Source: Blattamonas nauphoetae
Taxonomy: Eukaryota; Preaxostyla; Oxymonadida
NCBI GenBank assembly: GCA_033064195.1
Contig: JARBJD010000265.1
Span: 1-64,000 of the forward strand
Direction: 5' to 3'
DNA: 64,000 nucleotides
Each line of letters starts with the position of its first letter. Within the stretch, counting starts at the first letter, position 1. Shown piece after piece: positions 10,355-20,804 of the stretch. A program made the position numbers and the translations under genes. The notes below the pieces were generated by a model. That model searched no databases and was not told the DNA's origin. It was given only the letters and a program-made list of their open reading frames with translations.

Positions 10355-11620
10355 ATGCCGACGGTTGATTCAATATTGAAAAATGTTCCATCTTGGGAAG
10401 TAGCAAAGCAAAAGCGACATGCAACTAGGATTATTCAACAATGTTCAGAAGAGAATGGACTCAAGACAAATCTGCAACTCTATTCTCGTATTCTTCATCA
10501 ATATCAGTTTACACAACAGCAATTGTCAGATATAGCAAAGCAAGATCGGATTCTCAAGTTTGGAGGGAAAACATTATCTGAGTTGTACAATTCCTACTTT
10601 GATTTGTTTCGTGTCAATCATTCAGATCAAGTGTTTGAGGCAGATTTGCGAAGAATGAGAGTGTTCAATCCAGCGCCAAGAATCAATGCACCAACTCCAC
10701 GGATTCCTCAACAAATTGACTATCCATTCAAGTCAAAAACAAATGTGTTTCATCAAGTGAATCCAACAGTTCCAGTTCCAGATCAAAATACGTTTGTGAC
10801 AGATCACTATCCAAAGAATCGATTGTTTCTTCAAGGTCCTTCATTCTCTCCATATCGACATTCGTGGGAAATTGACATCATGGTGCTCAAGACAAATCCT
10901 CAATCAATTCCGCAATATTATCTCGTGTGTGTGAACATTAAAACCAAGTATCTTGTGATGATAAAAATAGCGTCGAGGAATGATGTAGTAATCCAAAATG
11001 CTCTTCAGCAGTTGATTCAAACCGTGGAAGTTGATCACATTCGTGGAGATACAGAATCGGGATGGAACAACAATCGCATCAGAGATTTCCTCGAAATGAA
11101 TGACGTCCAGTTTTTCTTTTCATCATCTCCATTCACTAATAAAAATAGAATTGTTGATCGAATGATTCGCACCATCAGAGATGCCTTTCGTGGCAATGTG
11201 ACACAGATGTGTGACAATAATGTTATACAGCAATTCGTGGATTATTACAATCTGACTCCTCACAAAGCATTTCGAAATATTGTGACTCCAGTTGAGGTTG
11301 AAAGGGATGCTGAATTCGAATGGGCATATATCCAACGAAAGCAAGACAAATTGAAGCAGATCAAGAGAACTCAGAACAGAAAGGGTTTATGGGATTATCA
11401 ACCAGGCAATGTGCTTCAGATTCATTTGGATTTATCAAAAACTCAACACACATTCGAGAAGCGCAGACGACAGTTCAATAAATTAGCGACATTTTTATCA
11501 TACGTCAATGGCAATGTTCGCTGTCAACTCCTTCAGCCATATCAAGACATTCGTGTTGTAGACAGTCCTCTTCACTTCACAGAAAAGAGTGCAGATTCAG
11601 TCAATGCTCTGACGCCTTAG
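10355..11620 (+). CDS. RVE-type integrase (Polinton A)
   Basis: A 421-aa integrase of the retroviral (rve) superfamily used by Polintons. The RNase-H-fold core spans about residues 165-310, beginning SWEIDIMVLK, continuing through HIRGDTESGWNNNRI and ending in the helix region FTNKNRIVDRMIRTIRDAF. A basic SH3/chromo-like C-terminal part follows (YQPGNVLQIHLDL ... KRRRQFNKLATFLSYVNGNV). The N-terminal 120 residues show no clear zinc-binding HHCC pattern. The homologue in Polinton B is 644 aa with a longer N-terminal extension. It is the last large gene before the right end of the element. Confidence 0.9.
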   Translation: MPTVDSILKNVPSWEVAKQKRHATRIIQQCSEENGLKTNLQLYSRILHQYQFTQQQLSDIAKQDRILKFGGKTLSELYNSYFDLFRVNHSDQVFEADLRRMRVFNPAPRINAPTPRIPQQIDYPFKSKTNVFHQVNPTVPVPDQNTFVTDHYPKNRLFLQGPSFSPYRHSWEIDIMVLKTNPQSIPQYYLVCVNIKTKYLVMIKIASRNDVVIQNALQQLIQTVEVDHIRGDTESGWNNNRIRDFLEMNDVQFFFSSSPFTNKNRIVDRMIRTIRDAFRGNVTQMCDNNVIQQFVDYYNLTPHKAFRNIVTPVEVERDAEFEWAYIQRKQDKLKQIKRTQNRKGLWDYQPGNVLQIHLDLSKTQHTFEKRRRQFNKLATFLSYVNGNVRCQLLQPYQDIRVVDSPLHFTEKSADSVNALTP

Positions 11621-12350
11621 CTCAGAAACAAGTTCAATCTCCGATGAAAATAAAGATAGTTATTTTTGTTTGAAAATTTGAAGTTATCAAATTTAAAGTA
11701 AATACAGACTAATGAACGGGCAACAATAGTCAGAGAAGAGCCTTCCCACGTTCGTACGAGCTTCCTATAGACACCCCGATACTCCTTTGGGGATCGTTCT
11801 ATCGCGATCCTTCTAAATGACTGCTGCTGGCGAAGTCCTTGAAGGGTTAAGTCTTGGGTGGGCATGATTTATGGTCACATCTAAGTGCTGCCAACATGAA
11901 CCCCGGGGACAATCTTTCGATCATCCGTCTCCAATCCAACCTCCAAATCGTTCTGCGCATCAGTCACCAGGGCACCATTTTGCCTGAGTATCTTGGAACA
12001 TGACGTCGAGGGCTCAATACATGAACTTGTTCTGGAACTCCTCTTCATATACAAATTAAAAAATTAGAAAGTTAAAAAAGTTTAACGTTTATTTTTGGAC
12101 CACCCATAACTCCAGCACAACTGCTCAGATCACTCGAAACACATCATAAATAAGCTCTCCAGACCGATATTGACCTTGTTGGGACAGTTTTGGATGGTCT
12201 CAAAAATAATGGTTTTTTTGTAAAAATTCATTTTTTGTATTTTCACATATGGGTCGTTCCCACTCAGAGTGACCCCCCTCCTTTTATTGATTAAATTAGT
12301 TCTATTCCCCAAAATCAACATGAAAATTGGGGCAAAACCTTATTTGAGTC
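11621..12350. other. right terminal region of Polinton A
   Basis: Read inward from 12347 on the minus strand, this region resembles the left end of element H read from 16193. Shared blocks are AAGGTTTTGCCCCAA, then AATAAAAGGAGGGGGGTCACTCTG against AATAAAATGGAGAGGGTCATTCTGG, then a CCCATAA block, then AAACGTTAAACTTTTTT against AAACGCTTAACTTTTTT. This is the basis for placing the end of A. Only small ORFs lie here. Confidence 0.5.
11881..12048 (-). CDS. possible small ORF, 55 aa, terminal region of Polinton A
   Basis: A 55-aa ORF beginning MKRSSRTSSC. Its ATG directly follows the leader ATTTTTTAATTTGTAT, the same leader used by the terminal-repeat genes of Polinton B. The leader is the main evidence; the protein itself is not recognised. 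It may be only the start of a decayed gene, since nothing longer is open downstream. Confidence 0.35.
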   Translation of the reverse strand: MKRSSRTSSCIEPSTSCSKILRQNGALVTDAQNDLEVGLETDDRKIVPGVHVGST

Positions 12351-12896
12351 GTATTTCTCTGAATCAAGAGCAACGCACAGTAATGGGTTGATCACACCGA
12401 TCTGACTGATTTCACGAGTTTAGGAAACAATAGCCACAAAAAAGCATAGAAAACCTAGTACGAACAGAAAAGGAAGAGATGCCGAGGGTTCAACGATGAG
12501 AGTTTCGGGAACAGAAGATGCGAACGTGTTCAGTAAGTGGACTGACACAAGTCGAGAATAAATTGGAGATTGAAGTGGCAACTATATAGGAGAAAACACA
12601 AAAAGATGATTGGAAAAAGAAACATGAAGAGTGAACGTGAAAGAGGAGTGAATAAGAACTTCCTCATCAAAACCCATCTGCTTGGAGTGAATGACGTTTG
12701 AGATGGCGCAGTTGGACAGAAGGATGATGAGGAAAAATCGACAACAGAGGGGTGAAGAGAGTGAGTCGATGGTTGTTTTCACATCTCAAGCAACACACAT
12801 CCTCCACCAATCGATGCCAGCGCTCCTTCCCTCTCATTCAGATATGTTCTTGCTGAACACAGCATAGATCGATAGTTTACCAGAGACATTGTTCAT
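12351..12896. other. intergenic, no gene seen
   Basis: Nothing convincing was found between the end of Polinton A and the decayed beta-helix gene. Short ORFs on both strands lack recognisable content. Confidence 0.4.
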
Positions 12897-15230
12897 CTAA
12901 CAATCTGCATCCGAATCAGGCTCCCAAAAGATCTTCACACTCTCTCCGATTGATGCTGCGTCCACATCAAAGCACGTGTGGAGTGTTCCTCCTGTCACAG
13001 AGATCAGAGGTGTTGAGTATGATGTTTGCGAAGATGACCCGAACTCGACTAGGTTCAGGACACGCTTTACATTCGAGGGTGTGTGTGTTCGAGTTGTGAA
13101 CATTGTTGCTTGCGAGGCATCTGTGCTTAACACAATCCTCTTTTAAGTCTCTTTCACTCTCCTACTTCCAAACACCTAAGTCTGGCATGAAAGTTGAAGG
13201 AGACCACATCTCACGCTCACACCTGCTGACAAAGTGATCGTACGATATGTCGAGTCTGATTCATATTTGACTGTCAATGTCGATGCGATCGCGGATAAAA
13301 CTGAAACATCACTCAGAAGAACAATACCCGCATCATTCGCATTCGATGTTGTTGAGTGAGCAAGCCGGTTTCCATCGTTCAGGGTGCTGCACGGAAGCAG
13401 TGTATGTCCACACAAGTCGTTGGCTGGCGATGACGAGTGAACATTCAGAATGCCCCCTTTTTAAGGATATAGAAGATACAGGATCGATCCTTCGGCTAGA
13501 ACAGAGTCCCCCATTGATTTCGACAGTGTGAATGTCACTGTTTCTGCGCTGCTCGTCAGATCAACGACGATCGCTCCTCCTTTCACTGGTGGACAGCCAG
13601 AAAATGAGGCAATTCCATCTACTGTGTAGTGTAGTGTTGTCAGAGCAACTGAAATCACTCCTCCAGTCCAGCCTGTTCCACTCACTGTCACAAAAGAGGA
13701 CGCCATGTTCGTGTTCTGTCTAGTGAAGCCGAGAGACTTGAGTGTGAGAGTGCCAGAAGGAATCGTGAATGTACCAGCGGTGACCGTGATGGGGAGGTTG
13801 GTGGTTGATGACCAGAGAATCACATTCGATGTGATGGAGTGTGCGTGAGCCATAGTCAGAGCAGCATCGAGAATGAACGAGTTCTTCGAGATTGGAAAGA
13901 GGAGAGTGTAGAGAATGTGCCCCCTTCAACTGTCACGTGAAGTGCTCCTCCATCTGTATGGGAACTGTAATAAATGAACGCTACATCAGACAGCAAGAGT
14001 GTCTGTCCTGTGTTGAGAACTGCTTTGATGGCTGAGCCTGCTCCTCTTGACTCAATTGATGAGAATTCACTCGATTTCACTGAAAGAGAGCCGCCTGACA
14101 ACAAAAAGAACGATTTTGAGAATGGTGAAGATGTCACTGTCAGTTTCAGGTCAGAAACAGTCAAAGATCCACCACTTACTGTCACACCCACATCAGCTGA
14201 CAATGTGATCGTACGACGTGTTGTGTCTGATTTCCATTCCACTGTCGATGTCGATGTGATCGCTGTTGAAACAGAAACATCACTCAGAAGAACAATGCAC
14301 GCATCATCCGCATTTGTCGTAAAGATATAGCAGATACAGGATCGATCATTCGATGGGTTCAGAATCCACAAAGTACCATTTGTTCAGATCAGCTGTTCCG
14401 AAGAACGTTCCTGACGATGGCGTTGTTGGCTGAGAGTTCCCAAATCGAACTGCTGTCAGAAATGTTCTTCCGCCTGACGCGGTTAACACAAAGATGTCGG
14501 ATCCCTTCGTCATTACAGTGTTCTGTGGAGTTCCATACGTAACACCTGACAGCGTGAATGTCCCTGGATCAGATCGGCCTGTCAGATCAATGGTGATCGC
14601 TCCTCCATTCGCCGCAGAACAGCCAACAAACGATGTGCTTGCATCTGCTGTGGACGAGCATGACGTGAAAGCCACTCCAGTCAGTGACAGCTTTTCATCT
14701 GTTCCGAGACTCAATTGGATGGCTGCCCCTTCGTCGGAGGTGGTGATCGAGCTGAAGGTACATTTGTTCAGGAGGAGCGAGGCTGCTGTCTGTTTCAGCG
14801 TGTAGTATTCAAAGTTGCTTGTGAGCAGATCTCCATTCAGACTGACGTTGGAGAGTGTCATTGTTCCACCAGACAGTACTACTATTGGTGTGCTCATCTT
14901 CGAGATTCCGATCACTGGAGACGAGAGAGAGGCGATGGCGATCGAGAGAGCATTGGCTGGCACTGCGAAGAGCGCTGTGGTGTAGAAACCATTCAGATTG
15001 AATATGTTGATTGTGGTTGAAGAGAGAGCGAGTGACGATGAGGTTGTGTCAGCAGGTGCGGGTGTTGATGCTGAAGTGGATGGAGCGAACACGAGAGACG
15101 AGGACAAGAACGAGATCTCGAAAGTTGATCCAAGCTTTATCGTCAGCAGTGCGACAGGATCCGAGGACGTTCCTGAGAAGGAGAGGACGGTGTTGGACGA
15201 GAATGATCACTTTTCCGTTGTTCCGTCAGT
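12897..15230 (-). pseudogene. beta-helix (Pmp-like repeat) surface protein, decayed
   Basis: Host gene on the minus strand made of Ser/Thr/Val-rich repeats with NGGAI, KGGAI and DGGAL motifs (near 14.6, 13.6 and 13.9 kb), as in polymorphic membrane proteins and right-handed beta-helix domains. A longer unit with DDACIVLLSDVSV...SADV recurs, for example at about 14.2-14.3 and 13.2-13.35 kb. Another unit ends SILYLLY. The reading frame changes near 14.35, 13.86 and 13.46 kb, and stops interrupt it. It could carry short introns, but the repeated units suggest that at least one stop (a TGA where another unit has GGA) is a true lesion. No signal peptide or membrane segment was located. Such proteins are usually secreted or surface-exposed. 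Confidence 0.65.
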
Positions 15231-16190
15231 CATTGTGATGAACAAGCAGTATCCTCCTTCTAGCCCGAAATATCAGCTGTCATCTGTTGATCCTTCATTC
15301 AAGATCATTTCTCCTTCTCTTCCCCTTTGTGAATTGGGCCTTTCACTTGCCTTTCTTTCGTGTTTCCTATCTCGTCGTTGCGATCCTTTGTTGTTGTCAC
15401 TACTGTGGTACTTTCTCTTCAGAATCCATTTTTCAATGTTTTTTGCGTTCGTTCTGGTTATTCGAGTGCTTTATTGTGTTTTTTTCCTCCAGATCTTCAG
15501 ACTCAGCTTCCAGCATTCTAACAGCAACATCTTGCCCCAGAAGAGATGGATTCTATAGTCAGAGTCCAATTGTTATGAAAAGTTTGATCTGTTCTTCTCC
15601 TTGTTTTCATAACAGTGTGAGATCAAGTCGATTGAAAAGTTGTTCATTCTTCTTTGGCTCAGATCGAACAAAGTGCAATCAATTCTGTTTGTTCAATGTC
15701 ACTTAAGATCGTAAAAAGTTGCTGAGATGTGAAAGCAATATTTAAATCATTGGATAGAGAGAAAATGAGAACCAGAAGATGTGAGTCTGCAAAACAAGAT
15801 GAAAGAAGAGATATACATTGTTTCTTTGCAAGTAGAACGGAAAAACCAAACAGAGGGGAGAGTTGAGGCATTGCAAAATGTAGAATGGAGGATCTTGTCC
15901 TGAATGTGAGAGTGGTTCCCATGTTGACAATGATCGAGACTTCTGATTGATGGACATTTGTCCAGAAGATGCTGACAATGAATTTGAAAGATATATTGAC
16001 TATAAATCCGATAAGATCAAACAGATTGGAGTATTTCATAGATGATCGTGAGAAGTTGGTATGACAACCTGAAAAGAGGGAATGTTCGATGATGTCGAGT
16101 ATCTGAGGAAGAAATGAAAACGGAAATTGAGGTTGTGAATGACAAATAAATAAAACATGGGGTGGATCAATGGAAAATGTTATCTGACGA
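15231..16190. other. intergenic, no gene recognised
   Basis: Low-complexity pyrimidine-rich DNA at 15.29-15.56 kb and AT-rich DNA after that. Short ORFs are present on both strands, but none has recognisable motifs. It ends at the left terminus of element H. Confidence 0.4.
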
Positions 16191-16311
16191 AGAGATAAGG
16201 TTTTGCCCCAAATTACTGCTTGAATATAATGAAAGAAAAGATTTGAAACAATAAAATGGAGAGGGTCATTCTGGTCAAATGGAGCTCATAGATGTTTCAA
16301 TAAACCGAACT

Positions 16312-16885
16312 TTTCATAAATCCGTAACATGGGGCTTGAAAAATATATATTGGTCAAACTAAGAAAAATAAAATTTGGTTCCGCGCCGAAACCCCTGTGT
16401 CGGGAGAAAACCTCAAAATACCCCCTTTTGCCCGATAAATAAAATTGTTTCGACAATATCTCAACAACCAGTGAACCGATTTTGATGAAGTTTTTCACAA
16501 AAACGTTTTTTTCGCGAAATGAACATTTTCAAAAAAATCAAGAGAAAAAATTCTGGATATTTGGGATAATGGAAAAAAACCCATATTTTTCTCGACAAAA
16601 AATTCTTAGAAAAAAAATCGGTTTATTTTTTGAGCAGCTTTTGTCGAGATCTTTACGATCACAATGCATTTTATTTGATTCAAAACGGATGGCTGGGTGT
16701 GGAGAAATGAGGGTAAAAAGTTGAGAAAAATATGTGGATGCCTAAAGGAAACAGTATTTTGAGGTTTTCTCCCGACACAGGGGTTTTGGCGCGGAACCAA
16801 ATTTCCTTTTTCTTAGTTTGACCCATCTAAATTTTTCAAGCCCCATTGTACGGATTTTTGAATATGTACGGATTATTGACACTAC
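16312..16885. mobile_element. miniature inverted-repeat element 1
   Basis: About 570 bp bounded by terminal inverted repeats of about 110 bp. The left repeat includes AAATCCGTAACATGGGGCTT, GGTCAAACTAAGAAAAA and GAGAAAACCTCAAAATAC; the right repeat is its inverted counterpart (16750-16870). It has no coding content. It is related to miniature element 2 at 19757-20353, which lies in the opposite orientation. No clear target duplication was identified. Confidence 0.7.
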
Positions 16886-17076
16886 TATCATATGGAGGTG
16901 AAAAAAAGTGAAAAAATCAAAAATGACCAGAACAATCCACCGATGCCACAGATGCATGGGGAGAGTGTGCACGTCATTCTGGAGCGTTCTGATCGAAATA
17001 TCAGTGAATTATGGGTGTCAGAAAAAACAAACGCTTAACTTTTTTTAAAATCTAATATTTTATCTCCTTAGAAAGA

Positions 17077-19416
17077 ATGAACATAAAAGTTGAAGACAAA
17101 AAAGTCAATGACATTTGTGCCATTAATCCTGGATTGATCGACGATCATTTCGAAGCTTTGTTCAGCGGCACTCCAGTCGAAATACAATCTTTGAATGATC
17201 GTTTGAGAGCTCATGAAGTACCAATATATGACTACAAGAAGTATAGCGAAGGTGCTTCAATCGACAATGCTGGATCCAGAAAGACAGGAACAGCGATAAA
17301 TATTGCACATGTGACCAATCTAGCAGTCGTGGACATTGACATCTTGAATAAGGACGCTAATGAACAAACCAAAACCAAAATCAGACAATCAGTGATTGAT
17401 GTACTACCTAAAAATGTCGGATTAGTCGTGACTGGTTCTGGTGGCCTTCACATCTATTGCGATATTGACGGATACAAACTGGAAAAGAATTCAATGGTGA
17501 AGGTAAAGAAAACTGAGCAATACGATGTGGATTTGTTCGCTTGTGTAGACTCCAATCTGCGCTGGATTGTGCAACCAAAATCAAGAGTGCAAAGGAAGGT
17601 CGAAGGCAAGAATAAAATCCATACATATTCAACTTTGAATGATTTTAATCAGCTCTTCAAACTGGCATCATTGTCTGATGTATTGTCCAATCTATGCATT
17701 GCATTGAAGCCAATTCCATCCGAGAAGAAGCCATCAGTGAAGCCTCCAAAGACGGAGAGTCCAAAAGCTCCTTCATTCGACAGTGATTCAAGTCAACAGT
17801 ATTCCTTGAAGCAAGCAGAGGTAATCAGAAAAGGATTGACAGGACTGACAATCCACAATGATTCTGGCTCTCGTTCACTCGAGGATGAAGTCTCCCTGTT
17901 ACCATTGTTTGCTGGACTCAATTCATTGCGACAAATTGATGGATTCACTGACGAGATGCTGGACCAAACGTACCAAGACGTCTATGCTCACAATACATTA
18001 ACAGAGAATACAAAAATGAATTGGGATGCACAGAGAATCAGATATGCATCGAACATTTCGCATCCAGGAGTACTCGTCAAAATCATTCGGATCCACAATG
18101 AGAAATACTACAATGATAAACTCGTTATTCCTCTCACGGACTACGATGTCTCAGATGTATTTGACAACATTGATGAATCTGAGGAGGACCAATGCCTTGA
18201 ACAAAGCAATGATGAGCCATACAAAGACAAAATTGATCTTCTGTCTCCATTTGACTTCTCTACAATCAGAAAAAAGGCCACGAATAAAGAATACAAATCA
18301 GAAAAGGAAGTTCTGAGAGATCTATTGAAAGTTCTTCGCTGTGTTGAAGTATCGTTGCTTTGCATTGTGAAAGAATACAGTTCGCTTGATCTCTGCTACT
18401 GCGTCAATGTTCAGAAAGAAAGCAATGTCCTAAGATTGTTGAAATCAATTAAAGTGACCATACCAAACGAGGATCCAAAGAAAGTGAAAGTATTCAATTG
18501 CCAAAGCCTATTCGAGGACAATCGCAATCGTTTCATGGTTAATGGCATTCGATTCATCAGTGACAATCCAGAAATGTTCTCACTATTTCAAGGATACAAA
18601 TACCCATTCGTGGACGCAGTAAACAATGAGCTTGTTCAACCATTCTTAGATTTCACCAAAGAGATCATTTCCGACAACAATGACGAATTGTACAACTTCA
18701 TCTTGAATTGGATTTCTTTTGTTATTCCGAATCCAGGTCAGAAGACAGCATCGGTCATAATCTTGAAGGGAATGCAAGGAATTGGCAAGAATGTGTGGAC
18801 CAATGTGCTCTGTGAACTAATGCGTGGATACTCTGCTCCAAACGTCACAGATATTCAGGAACTATGTGGTACATTCAATACAGTGATTGAGGGAAAGATG
18901 CTGATTGTCTGCAATGAACTGAAGAATGCTGGTGAAGAAAGAATGTCCAATTTTGATGCTCTCAAATCCATAATATCAGATACAAGTTTCAGAGCAAACG
19001 AGAAAGGAATCGCTCGTCGTGATGCCGAGAATGTAGCCAACCTAATCTTCTGTACAAACAACGCATATCCAGTGAAGATTGAAGTCGACGATAGACGTTA
19101 CTGTGTGTGCAAAGTGTCCAATAAACGTAAGGATGATGCCAACTATTTCCTAAACCTCATTCGTTCATTCTCTCCTGAATTCTACTCACATTTGTTGACC
19201 TACTTCAGACAAAGGGACATTTCTAAATTCAATCCAAGACAATTGCCAAACACAGATGCAAGATGTCTACTTCAGGAGGTGTCCAGATCAACAATTGGAG
19301 ACTTTTGTCTGGAACACATTGACGAATTGGAGAAAGGAATGCCATGCTCATATGCGGCTGAACTCATGCCTGAATATTACAAAAAAACTCAAGACGTTCC
19401 AGATGGATTTAAATGA
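17077..19416 (+). CDS. primase-polymerase / SF3 helicase (element H)
   Basis: A 779-aa replication protein. Residues about 85-210 look like an archaeo-eukaryotic primase/prim-pol domain, with NLAVVDIDILN, VTGSGGLHIYCDID and a DVDLFA strand. The C-terminal half has the superfamily 3 helicase motifs: Walker A GMQGIGKNVW near residue 564, Walker B KMLIVCNELKN near 606 and sensor 1 ANLIFCTNN near 653. This architecture is typical of replicons that synthesise their own primers, such as virophages, Polinton-like viruses and NCLDV D5 proteins. Its leader AAACGCTTAACTTTTTTT resembles that of Polinton A. The neighbouring Polintons replicate with PolB instead, so this gene marks a different replication strategy. 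Confidence 0.85.
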   Translation: MNIKVEDKKVNDICAINPGLIDDHFEALFSGTPVEIQSLNDRLRAHEVPIYDYKKYSEGASIDNAGSRKTGTAINIAHVTNLAVVDIDILNKDANEQTKTKIRQSVIDVLPKNVGLVVTGSGGLHIYCDIDGYKLEKNSMVKVKKTEQYDVDLFACVDSNLRWIVQPKSRVQRKVEGKNKIHTYSTLNDFNQLFKLASLSDVLSNLCIALKPIPSEKKPSVKPPKTESPKAPSFDSDSSQQYSLKQAEVIRKGLTGLTIHNDSGSRSLEDEVSLLPLFAGLNSLRQIDGFTDEMLDQTYQDVYAHNTLTENTKMNWDAQRIRYASNISHPGVLVKIIRIHNEKYYNDKLVIPLTDYDVSDVFDNIDESEEDQCLEQSNDEPYKDKIDLLSPFDFSTIRKKATNKEYKSEKEVLRDLLKVLRCVEVSLLCIVKEYSSLDLCYCVNVQKESNVLRLLKSIKVTIPNEDPKKVKVFNCQSLFEDNRNRFMVNGIRFISDNPEMFSLFQGYKYPFVDAVNNELVQPFLDFTKEIISDNNDELYNFILNWISFVIPNPGQKTASVIILKGMQGIGKNVWTNVLCELMRGYSAPNVTDIQELCGTFNTVIEGKMLIVCNELKNAGEERMSNFDALKSIISDTSFRANEKGIARRDAENVANLIFCTNNAYPVKIEVDDRRYCVCKVSNKRKDDANYFLNLIRSFSPEFYSHLLTYFRQRDISKFNPRQLPNTDARCLLQEVSRSTIGDFCLEHIDELEKGMPCSYAAELMPEYYKKTQDVPDGFK

Positions 19417-19582
19417 GCATGACATCAGAAAGAGAGTCACAGTGAATAAAGCAAGAGTTTATTGCTACGTGATCGATCCAAAGTATGTAGAACTGCTTAG
19501 AAGGTCTGCTCTTGAGTCAGAAAGCGATGAAGAAGACAGTCTAGAATAAGCACAACAATGAAGATATATTTTTGAAGAACTA

Positions 19583-20697
19583 TTGACTGTCCAAAAGTGG
19601 CCCAGGTGGCCTAGGTGGATCGCGAAATTAAATTGGTTTTTATTTTTGGAGGTCCACAGGTCCACAAGTCCACAAGTCCACAGAAGCTCAGAAATGCCCT
19701 TATATTGATGTTTATATACAATCTTTATCTTTTCTTTTTTATACTGACCTAAGTTATAGTGGTGTCACCAAACCGTCCGGTGTCACCAATCCGGCCTTTT
19801 TTCTATGAAGGACTATTTTGGTCAAACTAAGAAAAAAACAAAATTTTAGAATTATCCTCCCACCCGATCCCGAGAAAACCTCAAAATACGTTTAACGTTA
19901 CGAATGCACACATTTTTTTCAACTTTTTGCCCTCATTTCTCCACAACCAGCCATCCGTTTTAAATCAAATAAAAGGCATTATAGTCGGATAGATCTCGAA
20001 AAAAGATGAACAAAAAATAAAAGGATTTTTTTCCTAAGAATATTTTGTCGAGAAAAATATGGGTGTTTTCCGATCTTCCCAAATACCCAGAATTTTTTCT
20101 CCAAATTTTTTGAAAAATGTTCGTTTCACCAAAAAAAACGTTTCTGTGAAAAATTTCATCGAAATCGATTCACTGGTTGTCGAGATATTGCCAAAACGAT
20201 TTTTTGAATCGGGCAAAAGGGGGTATTTTGAGGTTTTCTCGGGATCGCGTGGGAGCTTAATTCTTAAATATCAGATTTTTCTTAGTTTGACCGATATTGA
20301 TTTTTCCAGAAAAAAGGCCGGATTGGTGACATGGGACATATTGGTGACACAACTATTATATAGAGATAATTGTAGCATCAAAATATAAAAGTCCACATAT
20401 ATAATATATGTAATATGACTGCTTTGAGCAAAGAACAGACGATCTTTGCAATTGTGCTATTCTCTTTTATCAATGACCGAAGTCAAATGGAGAAAATTGT
20501 TGCATTAACATATAAAAGTCCACAATACATATAATTCATGTAATATGACGGCAATGAGCAAAAAAAGAAAAACCCATAAAAGATATTTCCATTATTTCTA
20601 ACAAGATCGTGGACATGTGGACTTGTGGACCTGTGGACCTCCAAAAATAAAAACCAATTTAATTTCGCGATCCACCTAGGCCACCTAGGCCGGTCAA
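19583..20697. mobile_element. GTCCACA-repeat miniature element with nested insertion
   Basis: Bounded by inverted copies of a sequence of about 90-100 bp: 19583-19684 and, inverted, 20610-20697. Each copy contains GGTGGCCTAGGTGGATCGCG, then TTTTTATTTTTGGAG, then tandem GTCCACA-type units. Such subterminal short repeats are typical of transposase binding sites in non-autonomous DNA transposons. Miniature element 2 lies inside. No transposase is encoded. Confidence 0.55.
19757..20353. mobile_element. miniature inverted-repeat element 2
   Basis: About 600 bp with imperfect terminal inverted repeats containing two closely spaced GTGTCACCAA-type units, CCAATCCGGCCTTTTTTCT, GGTCAAACTAAGAAAAA and GAGAAAACCTCAAAATAC. 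It is homologous to miniature element 1 in inverted orientation, including the interior (CCCATATTTTTCTCGACAAA and the ACCAGTGAA segment). No coding content. Confidence 0.7.
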
Positions 20698-20804
20698 TCG
20701 CCATTGGAAAACACCCATGAAATCCAACACCAATGAAACAGCCACCAAATCCACCATCGTCAATGTCCCTATCATTTTTATTCATCCTAAGCATGCCTCT
20801 GCAC

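Larger units (their letters stand above)
1..12350. mobile_element. Polinton/Maverick A (left end not seen)
   Basis: Virus-like DNA element of the Polinton/Maverick family. Parts in order: major-capsid-like gene, two small MAPG-start proteins, a 195-aa conserved protein, an aspartate-rich protein, packaging ATPase, two small proteins, PolB and RVE integrase. The right end, about 11.9-12.35 kb, resembles in inverted orientation the left end of element H at 16.19-17.07 kb, which places the terminus near 12347. The left end lies outside the window or was lost near 300. The element looks older than Polinton B and has about five or more breaks, mostly in the capsid half. PolB and integrase look whole. 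Confidence 0.85.
16193..19580. mobile_element. virus-like element H, fragment
   Basis: Begins AGATAAGGTTTTGCCCC at 16193 and shares a diverged terminal sequence and gene leader with the right end of Polinton A. It carries one large gene, a primase-polymerase/SF3 helicase, and then passes into unrelated repeats near 19583. No capsid, ATPase or integrase gene is present, so this is a partial, broken element. A miniature element (16312-16885) is inserted within its left terminal region. Its terminus is too diverged from A for the two to be ends of one recent element. The family is uncertain: Polinton-like or virophage-like. Confidence 0.55.

Noticed and set aside
11617-11865. 82-aa minus-strand ORF next to the integrase of Polinton A
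   Set aside because: No leader motif, no homologue in Polinton B and an unconvincing composition.
12040-17076. A single transposon of 5 kb with inverted repeats at 12.05-12.35 and 16.2-17.06 kb
   Set aside because: The inverted similarity includes outward-reading gene leaders and joins known element genes outside the interval, so it is better read as the facing ends of two elements.
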